64,000 nucleotides of DNA, taken from positions 62,001 through 126,000 of the forward strand of contig NZ_JAPTGG010000013.1 in assembly GCF_026891035.1 (NCBI RefSeq), in the 5' to 3' direction. How positions within the stretch are numbered: position 1 is the stretch's first letter; the number at the start of each line of letters is the position of its first letter. Of this stretch, positions 1-7,815 are shown piece after piece. A program made the translations under genes and the position numbers. The DNA comes from Dasania phycosphaerae (GTDB lineage Bacteria; Pseudomonadota; Gammaproteobacteria; Pseudomonadales; Dasaniaceae). The notes under the pieces are model-generated. The model did not search any database, was not told the DNA's origin, and worked only from the letters and a program-made list of their open reading frames with translations.

Positions 1-135
1 CACATCATCCGCATTATTGATCGTCAAATTGCGCCACAATTCCCCAGTGAGCAAGTAGAAGCTGCCAGACAAAGAGCCAAGAATGCTCCACACCCCTTCT
101 GGTGCAATCGTGAACTCCTGGAGGCGTCCGCATGA
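1..135 (+). CDS. C-terminus of upstream tyrosine recombinase (GmtY-like), partial
   Basis: The frame is open from the first base and stops at TGA 133-135; about 44 C-terminal residues are seen, ending in LLEASA. The stop overlaps the ATG of the next recombinase (ATGA), which is direct evidence of translational coupling. In three-gene recombinase cassettes (Tn554 tnpABC-like, gamma-mobile-trio gmtYZX) the first gene is also a tyrosine recombinase, so by position this should be the GmtY-like member. No catalytic residues lie inside the window, so the assignment is by context only. Confidence 0.5.
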   Translation, partial: HIIRIIDRQIAPQFPSEQVEAARQRAKNAPHPFWCNRELLEASA

Positions 136-1949
136 ATATGGCCGTAGTGAGCGTTGGAGAACTCTTGAACAGGCCTTCGAGCGCCGCAAGGCAGGAAGGC
201 AATCTCGATCACTTGGTGATTACCGCCTCGAAACAAAAGGACGGCACTTATGTGGTGGTATCTCGGTACGGTGATGATCGCTGGCAATTGGTTGGTGGAG
301 CTACGAATGCCATCGCTTCATCCAAGACGGTTAAGTTTGATCGGGTACCCGCTTGCTTCAGGGCAGATACCAAGGCCATGTTATACCGGTACATTCTCAA
401 GGGGCGAGAGGGGCTTGGAAAACCTTCAACCTTAACGGTACAACAAACCTTCAACTCGGTGGTGATATTCCTCACCTGGTTAGCAAGGCGATCTGTAACA
501 ACACTATCGGACATTACACCTTTGCACTGCATAAACTACGCGCAGGATTGTAAAGCCTATCGAAAATCGAACGGAGAAGGCTTGAGTGTTGGGATGGTAA
601 AACACCGCCTCATTGCTGTCGAAGCCGTTCACGAACTGAGTCAGTTTACCCAGTCACCGATGCCTCATCACCCATGGCCAGAATCTTCGTCCTGGATACT
701 CTCGGGATCTCACAAAGAAAACATCGAAGGGAAAACGCCGGTCATTCCAGAGGATGCCCTGGCACACCTGTTTAAATGCTCCTGGGAAATCATCGAACGT
801 GGCCAATTCCTGTTAGCGTTGCGCGACAATAAAGATAAACTGAAAGCAATGGGTTGGCATGAGGGCCGAAGGAAGCTAAACGAAGCGTTAACAGACCTTC
901 GAACCGCCTGTTACATTGTGCTGGCCACCACATCGGGTTGCCGAAACCATGAACTGGCCTACCTCAAAAATGATCCGTCTCATCCAGATCCGGCCCAGCG
1001 GCACCCATGGTATTCCACCGAGGATGATGAGGGCGTTCGATACTGGTGGATGCGTAGTCGTTCCGATAAGACCGGTGCCGGGAATACCGAATGGATGATA
1101 CCCGAGCCGGCAGTTGAAGCGCTGAAAATTATGGAGCAATGGGCTGCCCCTTACCAAGCCATCATTGAAGAAGAAATCCAGCAGCGGAAACAGGATAATC
1201 CGCACGACCCTGAAGTTATCGAAGCTAGACGCCACTGCAACGCGCTTTTTTTGGGAACGACCAAGCATACCGGCTTAACTCGAACAGTATCGAACCTTAC
1301 CTGGAACCAGACACTGACCAAGTTTGCCAAGAAGATCGGTCTAGATATTAAACTGAACTCCCATATGTTCCGCAAAACCTTTGCAACCTATGCCGCTAAG
1401 AGTCCCTATGGTGATCTGGTCTACCTAAGAGATCACTTCAAACATTGGACGTTGGATATGACTGCGCTGTATGCCATGAACGAACATCAGGATGTCGATC
1501 TTTACGATGAAGTGCTCTCGGCCAAGGAAGGCATTAAGATCGGCATTGTTGAACACTGGCTGGATGAAGAAACCCTATTAGCAGGCGGCGCTGCTGAAAA
1601 AATTAAACACTATCGCGCTTCCACGCCAGAACTCAAAGTCTTTGAAGCCCGCAAGCAAATGGCAGAGGCCATCAGCGATCAGGTACATATTCGCGGTGCT
1701 GGCCATGTCTGGTGCATCAACGATACCGCAGGTTGTAAAGGGAATGGCTTTGTAGATCGAACGCGCTGTGCGGATTGCGATAACAGCGTGATTGACGATA
1801 CCAAACAAGCGGTCTGGCAAGGCATCTACGAACAACAACTTGAACTGATCCACATCGACGATATTGGACAGGGTGCCAAAGATCGGGTTCAGCGCGACCT
1901 TGCCAGAGCGAAAACGGTATTAAACGAACTGGGCGCTGACATCGAGTAG
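132..1949 (+). CDS. gmtZ: Tyrosine recombinase, gamma-mobile-trio GmtZ-like
   Basis: A 605-residue site-specific recombinase, much longer than phage integrases and in the size range of cassette recombinases. Catalytic set visible: R271 (SGCRNHEL), K313 (RSDKTG), H411-x-x-R414 (HMFRKTFA), H438/W439 (FKHWT) and nucleophile Y447 (TALYAMN). After the catalytic domain comes a roughly 150-residue tail with clustered Cys (CINDTAGCKG, TRCADCD), probably metal binding. It overlaps the upstream recombinase by ATGA and is followed 8 nt later by a small coiled-coil gene, the Y-Z-X order of gamma-mobile-trio elements. It should cut and join DNA during movement of the cassette. All key residues are intact, so it is probably active. 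Tn554 TnpB-like is the alternative name. Confidence 0.75.
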   Translation: MNMAVVSVGELLNRPSSAARQEGNLDHLVITASKQKDGTYVVVSRYGDDRWQLVGGATNAIASSKTVKFDRVPACFRADTKAMLYRYILKGREGLGKPSTLTVQQTFNSVVIFLTWLARRSVTTLSDITPLHCINYAQDCKAYRKSNGEGLSVGMVKHRLIAVEAVHELSQFTQSPMPHHPWPESSSWILSGSHKENIEGKTPVIPEDALAHLFKCSWEIIERGQFLLALRDNKDKLKAMGWHEGRRKLNEALTDLRTACYIVLATTSGCRNHELAYLKNDPSHPDPAQRHPWYSTEDDEGVRYWWMRSRSDKTGAGNTEWMIPEPAVEALKIMEQWAAPYQAIIEEEIQQRKQDNPHDPEVIEARRHCNALFLGTTKHTGLTRTVSNLTWNQTLTKFAKKIGLDIKLNSHMFRKTFATYAAKSPYGDLVYLRDHFKHWTLDMTALYAMNEHQDVDLYDEVLSAKEGIKIGIVEHWLDEETLLAGGAAEKIKHYRASTPELKVFEARKQMAEAISDQVHIRGAGHVWCINDTAGCKGNGFVDRTRCADCDNSVIDDTKQAVWQGIYEQQLELIHIDDIGQGAKDRVQRDLARAKTVLNELGADIE

Positions 1950-1957
1950 GCAGGTAC

Positions 1958-2371
1958 ATGACACAGACCAAAGGTGAACAAACACAAAAAGCGCTGGAGC
2001 TGGCAATTCGTCGAATTACCACGGGCCGCGTTCGCAAGGTAAAACCAGAACGCAAACTCTCCATTGCAGCCGTCGCTGAGGAAGCCGGTGTATCCACCGC
2101 AACCATCCATAATCGATACCCGGAAATCGCTGATAAGGTTCGCCAACTTCTCAACAAAGACGCCCGCCAGCAGCGAGACGAAAAAAGCCAGGCATTGAAA
2201 GAAGAGAAATCGAAGAGGAAAGAATTACTGGATGAGAACCGTTTGCTCCGCCAACAAATGGCTGAACTAGTATCGCGCAATGCTACGCTGGAAGCGGAAT
2301 TGGATCACTTGCGAGCGTTGGTTGAGAGCAAAAATATTGCCCATATCAGCCCTAAAAAACCCGGAAAATAG
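1958..2371 (+). CDS. gmtX: Small HTH plus coiled-coil partner of the recombinases (GmtX-like)
   Basis: 137 residues. Residues about 25-65 look like a TetR-type helix-turn-helix (LSIAAVAEEAGVSTATIHNR), followed by a charged coiled coil (about 70-125) and a basic tail. This is the shape of the third protein of Tn554-like and gamma-mobile-trio cassettes, which helps the two recombinases bind or orient on DNA. It starts 8 nt after the large recombinase behind an AGGT ribosome site, so the three genes form one operon. The role is inferred from context and shape; the DNA-binding part is seen in the sequence. Confidence 0.65.
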   Translation: MTQTKGEQTQKALELAIRRITTGRVRKVKPERKLSIAAVAEEAGVSTATIHNRYPEIADKVRQLLNKDARQQRDEKSQALKEEKSKRKELLDENRLLRQQMAELVSRNATLEAELDHLRALVESKNIAHISPKKPGK

Positions 2372-2419
2372 TTACATAGAAAATGTTGTTTAAAAACAGT
2401 GAATTATCATTATGTAACT
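2370..2419. repeat. Inverted repeat just after the recombinase cassette
   Basis: AGTTACATA (2370-2378, overlapping the gmtX stop) and TATGTAACT (2411-2419) are a perfect 9-bp inverted pair 32 bp apart. It separates the plus-strand cassette from the minus-strand genes that follow. It may be a terminator-like stem without a T tract, or a recombinase-binding arm at the edge of the mobile cassette. Confidence 0.4.
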
Positions 2420-2452
2420 GTTACAGCCGAATCATATCGTATACCCGATTTT

Positions 2453-2797
2453 TCATTGAATGTAAGGAATCACATCTTCTGGCATGACTGGCTTCTTAAA
2501 AAACCGGGTAGCGCCAGCGTTAATGGCTTTCTTTTCATTCGATGATCGTGAAGACATCGCAAGTACTGTCTGAAACGGGCACTCTGCCTTGATTCTCGCA
2601 ATGACCTTATCCCCAGACATCACCGGCATTTCCATATCGGTGATAACAAGATCCGGCTTAACTCTGACATACTCTTTAATACCCAAAGCACCATTTTCGG
2701 CCCCGTAAACTTCAAAGCGATCTTCGCCCAATAACGCCCGAAATGCCTTGATGATCATTTCGTTGTCGTCAATGACTAAGATGGTTTTCTTGGCCAT
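2453..2797 (-). CDS. Stand-alone response regulator receiver (CheY-like)
   Basis: 114 residues, one REC domain and nothing else. Acidic pair D10-D11 (VIDDN), phospho-acceptor D54 (VITDMEMP), the Ser of AMSS and the invariant Lys of FFKKPV are all present, so it should accept phosphate. The ATG at 2797 has GGAAG seven bases upstream; earlier in-frame starts (2809 ATG, 2812 TTG) lie in the overlap with the previous gene. No output domain, so it acts by protein contact. A hybrid kinase at 48.0-49.95 kb is the only sensor in the window, and a link between them is only a guess. It is co-transcribed with the unknown gene at 2809-3096. Confidence 0.85.
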   Translation of the reverse strand: MAKKTILVIDDNEMIIKAFRALLGEDRFEVYGAENGALGIKEYVRVKPDLVITDMEMPVMSGDKVIARIKAECPFQTVLAMSSRSSNEKKAINAGATRFFKKPVMPEDVIPYIQ

Positions 2798-2808
2798 ATT
2801 CACTTCCA

Positions 2809-3096
2809 TCAATGGACAGTGGCATGGTTATAGTTCATAACGAAGCCATATGAACCACCGCCTTTCTGAAACTGCGTGCTCAACTCTCGATTGAGGTTGA
2901 GCACCAGCAAGTTGAAGGTTTCAAGCGTCATTCCATCCTGGACGTACCGGATCAAAACATCGATGTCGAGTTGATACCCAGACTCACAGTTGGCAGATAC
3001 AGTATTAAGCATGACCTCCATTGATTCCTGGAGTAGGTCTTCATCAATACAGCCTGCTATATAGGTCGGTGGCATCATAAGTATTTCTCTCATCAT
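2809..3096 (-). CDS. Hypothetical protein upstream of the response regulator
   Basis: 95 residues, no family recognised. The sequence looks helical and soluble, with a Gly-rich turn (QKGGGSYGF) near the C-terminus. It overlaps the extended reading frame of the response regulator, so the two are probably an operon; it could be the regulator's partner. The start is uncertain because no clear ribosome site precedes the tandem ATG ATG at 3091-3096, and a second ATG pair at 3073-3078 is also possible. Confidence 0.5.
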   Translation of the reverse strand: MMREILMMPPTYIAGCIDEDLLQESMEVMLNTVSANCESGYQLDIDVLIRYVQDGMTLETFNLLVLNLNRELSTQFQKGGGSYGFVMNYNHATVH

Positions 3097-3122
3097 TATT
3101 GTTAGTACATCCAGGACAACAC

Positions 3123-3755
3123 TCAGTTAAGCTGAATCGGGTAAACCGCTTCAGTACACGTTTCAGGCTCATCTCTCAAACAGGCCTGAAAAATCACATT
3201 GGCAGCCTTGGGTATTACATCCAGCCAAGAGCTGGTATCGACAGACAGATCTTTGAATCCATGCAGCTTATCCAGAGGGATACTGGTACAACTGAGATTA
3301 CTGTGGTTGTCCTGAGCATAGACACATTGAAATGACGCTGTATCAGCACACGCATGTTGAGCGGTACTCGGCAAAGAGCACTCAATGGTAAACAACTTCA
3401 GGTCCTCTTCCTGCACCTGGCCATCAGTACTCAAATAGACATTGGCATCGTAAAGGTACTGCTCACCGGAACCAATCGTAGTGTTATCTGTATAGTAAAT
3501 ATCCACATTCCAGATCAAGCTTACTGTATCGCCGGGACTGAAGTGATTTTCTTCTTCACCACTGGATGCCGCCAAGTTAAAGGCCTTGGGATGCATCGGT
3601 TCCGGCGCAAACTCAAATACCAGCTCCGGTGGTTCACTCGGATTGAGGTTGCTTGGTGTCTGCGAACCATTGCTTGACGATCCTCCCCCTCCGCCACCAC
3701 AGGCAGAAAGAAGTGAGGCAAAGCTGACCAGAAGTAGGATTCTTGATGTGTTCAT
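3123..3755 (-). CDS. Putative lipoprotein with Gly/Ser linker
   Basis: Starts at ATG 3755 behind GGAG with 6-nt spacing; an upstream in-frame extension is not needed. Residues 1-18 are a lipoprotein signal ending in the lipobox LLSAC, so Cys18 would be lipidated. A run of six Gly and three Ser makes a flexible tether, followed by an extracytoplasmic domain with six or more Cys (ECSLPS, FQCVYAQ, LSCTS, QACLRDEPETC). The Cys-rich end has the same pattern as the lipoprotein at 8878-9375. Function unknown; probably surface or periplasmic. Confidence 0.7.
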   Translation of the reverse strand: MNTSRILLLVSFASLLSACGGGGGGSSSNGSQTPSNLNPSEPPELVFEFAPEPMHPKAFNLAASSGEEENHFSPGDTVSLIWNVDIYYTDNTTIGSGEQYLYDANVYLSTDGQVQEEDLKLFTIECSLPSTAQHACADTASFQCVYAQDNHSNLSCTSIPLDKLHGFKDLSVDTSSWLDVIPKAANVIFQACLRDEPETCTEAVYPIQLN

Positions 3756-3815
3756 GAGCTTCTCCATGCTTAGTTTTGTCCAACGGTATTCTACTGGAGG
3801 GACTTTTAGGAGACA

Positions 3816-3848
3816 TAAAAAAAGGGCCACCAGCAGATGACCCTTTTC
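3816..3848. terminator. Bidirectional hairpin terminator
   Basis: AAAAAAAGGG ... CCCTTTT stem with the inner GGGCCA/TGACCC arms. T tracts on both strands. It sits just upstream of the lipoprotein gene and ends the minus-strand operon coming from 4.95 kb. It belongs to a family of GGGTCA/TGACCC hairpins in this window (28676, 35202, 44284, 60281). Confidence 0.7.
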
Positions 3849-3891
3849 AAAAATGCTAAATTTCTACATCCTTGTGCCAGCATGGCTGCGT

Positions 3892-4143
3892 TTACGGAGC
3901 GTTCAATGCCCAGACTGGAATGCTTGATTGTCCAGCAGGGATTGACCGAACTAGCTGTAGCTGTTGGCTCTTGACCAAAGGAACAATCACCTTTCCACCG
4001 AAATCGTCTTCAGTTACGTCCTCTTTTATCAGCCCATTCTTGATACAGAGTATTCTCATGTAGTCAGATGTAAACTCCCGCAGATGGCGCTTGGCAATCA
4101 AAAGCACCATCGTCTGAAGATGCTCGTATTCCGCCTTATTCAT
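3892..4143 (-). CDS. Hypothetical protein
   Basis: 83 residues from ATG 4143, which has GGAGG six bases upstream; an ATG 15 bases earlier lacks a ribosome site. The start lies inside the end of the preceding gene (4136-4516), so translation is coupled. No family recognised; the protein has a helical N-terminus and a hydrophobic middle (GGKVIVPLV) but no membrane span or signal. Last gene of a four-gene minus-strand run (4953 to 3892) closed by the hairpin at 3816-3848. Confidence 0.55.
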   Translation of the reverse strand: MNKAEYEHLQTMVLLIAKRHLREFTSDYMRILCIKNGLIKEDVTEDDFGGKVIVPLVKSQQLQLVRSIPAGQSSIPVWALNAP

Positions 4144-4516
4144 CTGTACCTCCGCCATTCACTTGCTGATACTGAAGCAGAATCTCTTTACCTATCTGCT
4201 CTGCTTCAATCGACGTAATCGCCCATAGTCCACGGGACAGGACGGGTTCGGCCAGTTCAAGAAACGCCGGTACAAACTCCCAATCAAAAGGGTCTTGGTA
4301 TTCATCTTTGACTACTTCGTATGCAGCCTCGACCGCTGGAGCCAATAAATGAAGTACGATGGACCGCATCTCACATGCGCCGACTTCTTCCCGCTTCTGC
4401 GAATACACGTTATCGCAGTCTTTGCCGGACATACGCTCCAGTAGAGCTTCCCAGATACACATTGCTGTAAGCGCCGTTTCTTCCTCTACTGAGGAGAAGG
4501 CTGTTTGATTATTCAT
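4136..4516 (-). CDS. Hypothetical acidic protein
   Basis: 126 residues, acidic, predicted mostly helical, cytoplasmic. No motif known to me. GGAGG lies ten bases before the ATG. Overlaps the gene upstream (4-nt ATGA type) and the one downstream, so the set at 3892-4953 is one translation-coupled operon of unknown function. Confidence 0.55.
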   Translation of the reverse strand: MNNQTAFSSVEEETALTAMCIWEALLERMSGKDCDNVYSQKREEVGACEMRSIVLHLLAPAVEAAYEVVKDEYQDPFDWEFVPAFLELAEPVLSRGLWAITSIEAEQIGKEILLQYQQVNGGGTDE

Positions 4517-4755
4517 TCCTGATTATCCTCCTGACCACTGGTTGAAACAGCACTATTTCCATCAGAACCGGATACAGTGATGCTGATACTTGCTTTACCG
4601 ATGGAGTCCTTCGTCGCAGCGCTTTTAAGGCGAGCAATAAGATAAGGGTTATCAATTTGCTGGTAGGTATGAGCCCCATCTTCGGTAGGGATGCAAAGCA
4701 TTAGTCTTCCCCGCTCGACCGTGAGAAGGCTTATGTTCTTAATTACAATGTCCAT
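4513..4755 (-). CDS. Hypothetical small protein
   Basis: 80 residues from ATG 4755 behind GGTGG; an earlier GTG gives three more residues. A beta-rich first half (MDIVIKNISLLTV) is followed by a Ser/Gly-rich, probably disordered tail. No family recognised. Coupled to the next gene by overlap. Confidence 0.5.
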   Translation of the reverse strand: MDIVIKNISLLTVERGRLMLCIPTEDGAHTYQQIDNPYLIARLKSAATKDSIGKASISITVSGSDGNSAVSTSGQEDNQE

Positions 4756-4767
4756 GAAAGCCACCGT

Positions 4768-4953
4768 TTAGTTTGAAGATGTCATCTCAAAGAAATTAAG
4801 CCGGTGCTGTTTAAGCGCTTCCCTTGCCTCCTTGACCTGACGATTAATCTCCAGTTTGTCCGATAACATATCCGCGCTTTTCATCTTATTGGCCAAACGG
4901 GTTATCTTGCCTTTGAGATTGATTTCTTGTCGCTTCCACATTTGTTCCGTCAT
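4768..4953 (-). CDS. Small coiled-coil protein
   Basis: 61 residues from ATG 4953 with AGGT eight bases upstream. Sequence is a single charged helix (KRQEINLKGKITRLANKMKS) typical of a short coiled coil. First gene of the 4953-3892 operon; the promoter-like box at 5047-5075 lies upstream, but a terminator-like hairpin (4975-4997) sits between, so expression may be attenuated. Confidence 0.5.
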   Translation of the reverse strand: MTEQMWKRQEINLKGKITRLANKMKSADMLSDKLEINRQVKEAREALKQHRLNFFEMTSSN

Positions 4954-4974
4954 ATCGGTTACCTGCCAGAAAGA

Positions 4975-4997
4975 AAAATGGCCCCCGAAGGGGCCTA
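4975..4997 (-). terminator. Hairpin with T tract in the leader of the 4953 operon
   Basis: GGCCCC-CGAA-GGGGCC (4980-4995) followed on the minus strand by ATTTTTC. It lies between the methyltransferase gene and the small coiled-coil gene and should stop much of the readthrough. Confidence 0.7.
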
Positions 4998-5046
4998 CCT
5001 CACTCAACACACTCACAAGGAGCACTCAACATCTTTGTTACTTTCA

Positions 5047-5075
5047 ATCTCTCATGACTTTCTGAACCAGCAACC
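5047..5075 (-). promoter_or_regulatory. Repeated promoter-like box, copy C
   Basis: Read on the minus strand: GGTTGCTGGTTCAGAAAG then TCATGAGAGATT. Same element as at 7064, 7788, 8268, 9854 and 60146. TTGCTG would be the -35 hexamer and AGATTG the -10, spaced 17 bases. Confidence 0.5.
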
Positions 5076-5105
5076 CCTTAAATTCACTTTTTTGCATTTA
5101 TCCGA

Positions 5106-6806
5106 TCAAGAGGCCTTCAGGAGTGGTATTTGCCTTTCATCATCGCGTTGATCGGTAATTGCATTGCTTCCGTCAAAATCAATTCCTAGCCTTTCCAAAG
5201 CCATCTCATGCTGCTCCAGCAGCTTGCTGGCTTCCCTCTCCTTTTCACCATCGCTGCCGTGATTCAGTCTCCACGAATTCAGCCTACTTAGGTCCATGCG
5301 ACGGGTAACCACCTCGGCCTTGTCGTACTGCTCCCAGAAACCTGTTGAACCATCCTGATCGCTCTGAGGCAACCACGCCCTATGTTTGCCGACAATACGG
5401 TTTAATCTGTCGATAAGATCCTTACGCCTCGGAAAGATATGAAATGTCCCAGCTTTCGGATAAAAGCGAATGTCGAAATAGTCACTTGAACACCTTTCAC
5501 CACTGCTCAGCTCTTTGTACTTGTCACAAAATAGGTTCACGACACCATAAGGCGTTTTATGATGCTGTCCGTCGAGCATCGCAAACACTTTATCGAAGTC
5601 GGTGAACATCTGCTGATCATCCCATGCCAAACTGTTTGACCATGAGTAGTAGTCTCTGCGATTGGCAGGGATAATGAACCTCGTCATAAGAACGCGGTAG
5701 GCATTGACCCTATGTTTCTGGTTTGACTTCCATCCCTGATAGTAGGCGCGGTTTTCCGGGTGATACTTGCTGATCATGTCGAAAACGTCGCAAATCATTT
5801 CTATCTGAATGGTTCCTTGTTGTTCCACCAACCCTTGCAGAAATCCGTAGATATTCTCGACCGTGAATTCAAGGTCACAGATGGACGCAAACTCACTTTC
5901 CAAGCGCTTCTGTGCCTGACTTGAAAGTCTATCCAGGACTTCCGTTGAACGGAGTACGGATGACCAAGCCCGCTCCTTCAGCTTCAGATAGGCTTCATTC
6001 AGTTCGCTAGTTACGCTTTTTACGCAACTTTCAGAATCATGACAGTTGGTCGTTTCATCAGTAATCGAGCGTCCTAACATATTGGCGTAATAATTGGCGC
6101 GTGCGTTCGCTTGAGCCGCGCTTCTGGCTGCCTCAACAGCACATTCAAACGCAATGACCATGTTCTGGATTTTTGACTTGGGCACGACCAAATCTTTAGG
6201 TACCTCGATGTCGTCGGCTCTCATTCCCTCCTCAACCTTTTCCTTCTTGAGGTTGTCTATGAACTCCGCTTTGAAATTGGATTCCTTCTCAAGATGGATA
6301 ATGGCTACTTCTACCGCTGTCTTTCGTTGTGTATCCGGTGACAAGAATGCTTCAGAGACGAATTCAACAGATCCGTGCTGCTCGATGATGTCTACCAGGA
6401 AACGACGCTCTTTTGTATACGGATTGCGTATCGTCTCCGCATTCAGAATGGCCACCAACTCCCCGTGGAACAGAAGATTCCATGCGTGAAGGACATGCTG
6501 AACACCGGAAGCAAATGGCGGATTCATCAAAATATGGCTGTAAAGACAGGCTCCCCGGTATGACAAAAAATCATGGCCAACGATTCGGTACTTCTTCTCC
6601 CGAAGAATTGCTTGATTATTAAAATCAATCTCACAGCAATCTACCTCAACCTTGCTGTAGCGTCCCGAAGCGAGCTCATGCACCACGTCCACAAGATCTC
6701 CACGTCCGGCCTGCGGTTCCAGTAGTCGCGTTATTCTCCGGTTTTTGAACTTATTGAAGGCCTTAACACCAAGGGATACGGGTGTGGGATAAAACTGATT
6801 GTCCAT
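5106..6806 (-). CDS. Adenine DNA methyltransferase with DUF4942 domain
   Basis: 566 residues from ATG 6806, preceded by a run of six G seven bases upstream; a GTG two codons earlier is less likely. N-terminal Rossmann methyltransferase: SAM-binding motif near residues 30-38 (LEPQAGRGDL), acidic CCEIDF, catalytic NPPF near 95-98. The long C-terminal half (about 200-560) resembles DUF4942. Plasmids and phages carry such orphan enzymes, which methylate adenine in their own DNA and may protect it from host restriction. No restriction gene is adjacent. It is coupled to the small gene at 6818-7024. Target site unknown. Confidence 0.75.
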   Translation of the reverse strand: MDNQFYPTPVSLGVKAFNKFKNRRITRLLEPQAGRGDLVDVVHELASGRYSKVEVDCCEIDFNNQAILREKKYRIVGHDFLSYRGACLYSHILMNPPFASGVQHVLHAWNLLFHGELVAILNAETIRNPYTKERRFLVDIIEQHGSVEFVSEAFLSPDTQRKTAVEVAIIHLEKESNFKAEFIDNLKKEKVEEGMRADDIEVPKDLVVPKSKIQNMVIAFECAVEAARSAAQANARANYYANMLGRSITDETTNCHDSESCVKSVTSELNEAYLKLKERAWSSVLRSTEVLDRLSSQAQKRLESEFASICDLEFTVENIYGFLQGLVEQQGTIQIEMICDVFDMISKYHPENRAYYQGWKSNQKHRVNAYRVLMTRFIIPANRRDYYSWSNSLAWDDQQMFTDFDKVFAMLDGQHHKTPYGVVNLFCDKYKELSSGERCSSDYFDIRFYPKAGTFHIFPRRKDLIDRLNRIVGKHRAWLPQSDQDGSTGFWEQYDKAEVVTRRMDLSRLNSWRLNHGSDGEKEREASKLLEQHEMALERLGIDFDGSNAITDQRDDERQIPLLKAS

Positions 6807-6817
6807 GCTCACCCCCC

Positions 6818-7024
6818 TTAAAGCTGCCGCATAACGTGATCTATCATGGCTGGCTTACCGTGGTGATGGCCTATTGTTGATAGGCCAGCCTCCCAGACCG
6901 TCTCGTCAAATTGGTCGCTTCGGAGAGTACGCAGCAGGTCAACAATCCCCTTCTTATCCTTGGCTTCAATAAGCTCCGATAGCGTTCTTGGGATTGTGGT
7001 TTCAAAATCAGGAAAGAGATCCAT
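6818..7024 (-). CDS. Hypothetical small protein upstream of methyltransferase
   Basis: 68 residues; GAGG eight bases before the ATG. Mostly helical, with GHHHGK near residue 52 and no recognised family. It is separated from the methyltransferase by 11 bases, so the two share a transcript driven from the promoter-like box at 7064-7090. Confidence 0.5.
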   Translation of the reverse strand: MDLFPDFETTIPRTLSELIEAKDKKGIVDLLRTLRSDQFDETVWEAGLSTIGHHHGKPAMIDHVMRQL

Positions 7025-7063
7025 AGTCTTCGCCTCGTGAAGTGTATTCGCTTTTCATCGAAT

Positions 7064-7090
7064 ATCTCACGGGTTTCCGAACTAGCAACT
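7064..7090 (-). promoter_or_regulatory. Repeated promoter-like box, copy A
   Basis: Minus-strand reading: AGTTGCTAGTTCGGAA followed by CCCGTGAGATAT. TTGCTA as -35 and ATATTC as -10 are 17 bases apart. Together with copy B it is conserved over about 34 bases, far more than a generic promoter. Confidence 0.6.
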
Positions 7091-7110
7091 ATCGCGGATT
7101 CGTGCGGTTT

Positions 7111-7491
7111 CTATATTTTCGCTTTTTGCGGATCGACGTTTAGTTGGTCTTTGTCAATGGTCAGATCTAAGGCTGAGTCGTAGTGGTTTTCAGGTATTAC
7201 CCCCATTCGCGTAGCAACCTGTACCATAACAGTGTCGCGTCCATATTTTCTGGCAACGGCTGCGGCACCGGGACACTGACAAATATCTTTAGGATGATAG
7301 TTTCCTTCCTCATCAAAGTTTCGCCCGTCATCCCTGTAAACCGTCTTATGGCAATGGAACGTCATGTCTTGGCCGGACAGTAGACCTTCGATGATTTCTT
7401 CCCTTCTACCTAGCTCCAGGTGAATAGCGCTCTCATCATTGCGGAAAGGACAATTGGCGCAAGGTTTGTTCAACTTAAATTGATTTTTCAT
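7111..7491 (-). CDS. DUF6283 family Cys-rich protein
   Basis: 126 residues from ATG 7491 (AGGG upstream; the ATG overlaps the end of the previous gene). N-terminal CANCPFR plus FHCHKT and CQCPGAA make a four-Cys/His set (residues about 10-75), the signature of DUF6283 proteins, probably a metal-binding fold. Such proteins occur in phages and plasmids with no known activity. Coupled to the small gene at 7475-7744. Confidence 0.65.
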   Translation of the reverse strand: MKNQFKLNKPCANCPFRNDESAIHLELGRREEIIEGLLSGQDMTFHCHKTVYRDDGRNFDEEGNYHPKDICQCPGAAAVARKYGRDTVMVQVATRMGVIPENHYDSALDLTIDKDQLNVDPQKAKI

Positions 7492-7744
7492 CCTTCCCTT
7501 CCTCACTCAGAACGGCAGTTGCATATTTCGATAGTTCAAGATGGTTCTTGTGGATTCCCTCCAGACACCTGCACAGCACCTCATAGGACACCTTTGTCTC
7601 AACACCATCTACCGCGTGCTGGCTTAGTATTGGTAAACGCTCCACTGCCCTTAATAAACAGACGATGTGGTCTTTTTCAATATCGCTAAGCTGCCTTCGA
7701 CTGCCTACACCTGGCGGCTGAGCAATGTACTCTGCCATTGCCAT
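7475..7744 (-). CDS. Hypothetical protein
   Basis: 89 residues; GAGG seven bases before the ATG. Helical, cytoplasmic, with two Cys close together (VLCRC). No family recognised. Upstream lies promoter-like box B (7788-7815), and downstream it overlaps the DUF6283 gene by 17 bases, so both are expressed together. Confidence 0.5.
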   Translation of the reverse strand: MAMAEYIAQPPGVGSRRQLSDIEKDHIVCLLRAVERLPILSQHAVDGVETKVSYEVLCRCLEGIHKNHLELSKYATAVLSEEGKDEKSI

Positions 7745-7787
7745 CTCGAAACCTCGCCGATACTCGAATTGTTAGTTGTTACTCGAA

Positions 7788-7815
7788 TATCTCACGGGAT
7801 TCTGATCCAGCAACT
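7788..7815 (-). promoter_or_regulatory. Repeated promoter-like box, copy B
   Basis: Minus-strand reading AGTTGCTGGATCAGAAT then CCCGTGAGATAT; TTGCTG-17-ATATTC. It shares CGAATATCTCACGGG and AGCAACT with copy A (plus-strand reading). Confidence 0.6.

Noticed and set aside
1717..2280. Long minus-strand frame opposite the recombinase genes
   Set aside because: It is a shadow of gmtZ and gmtX, which have clear motifs, start signals and coupling.
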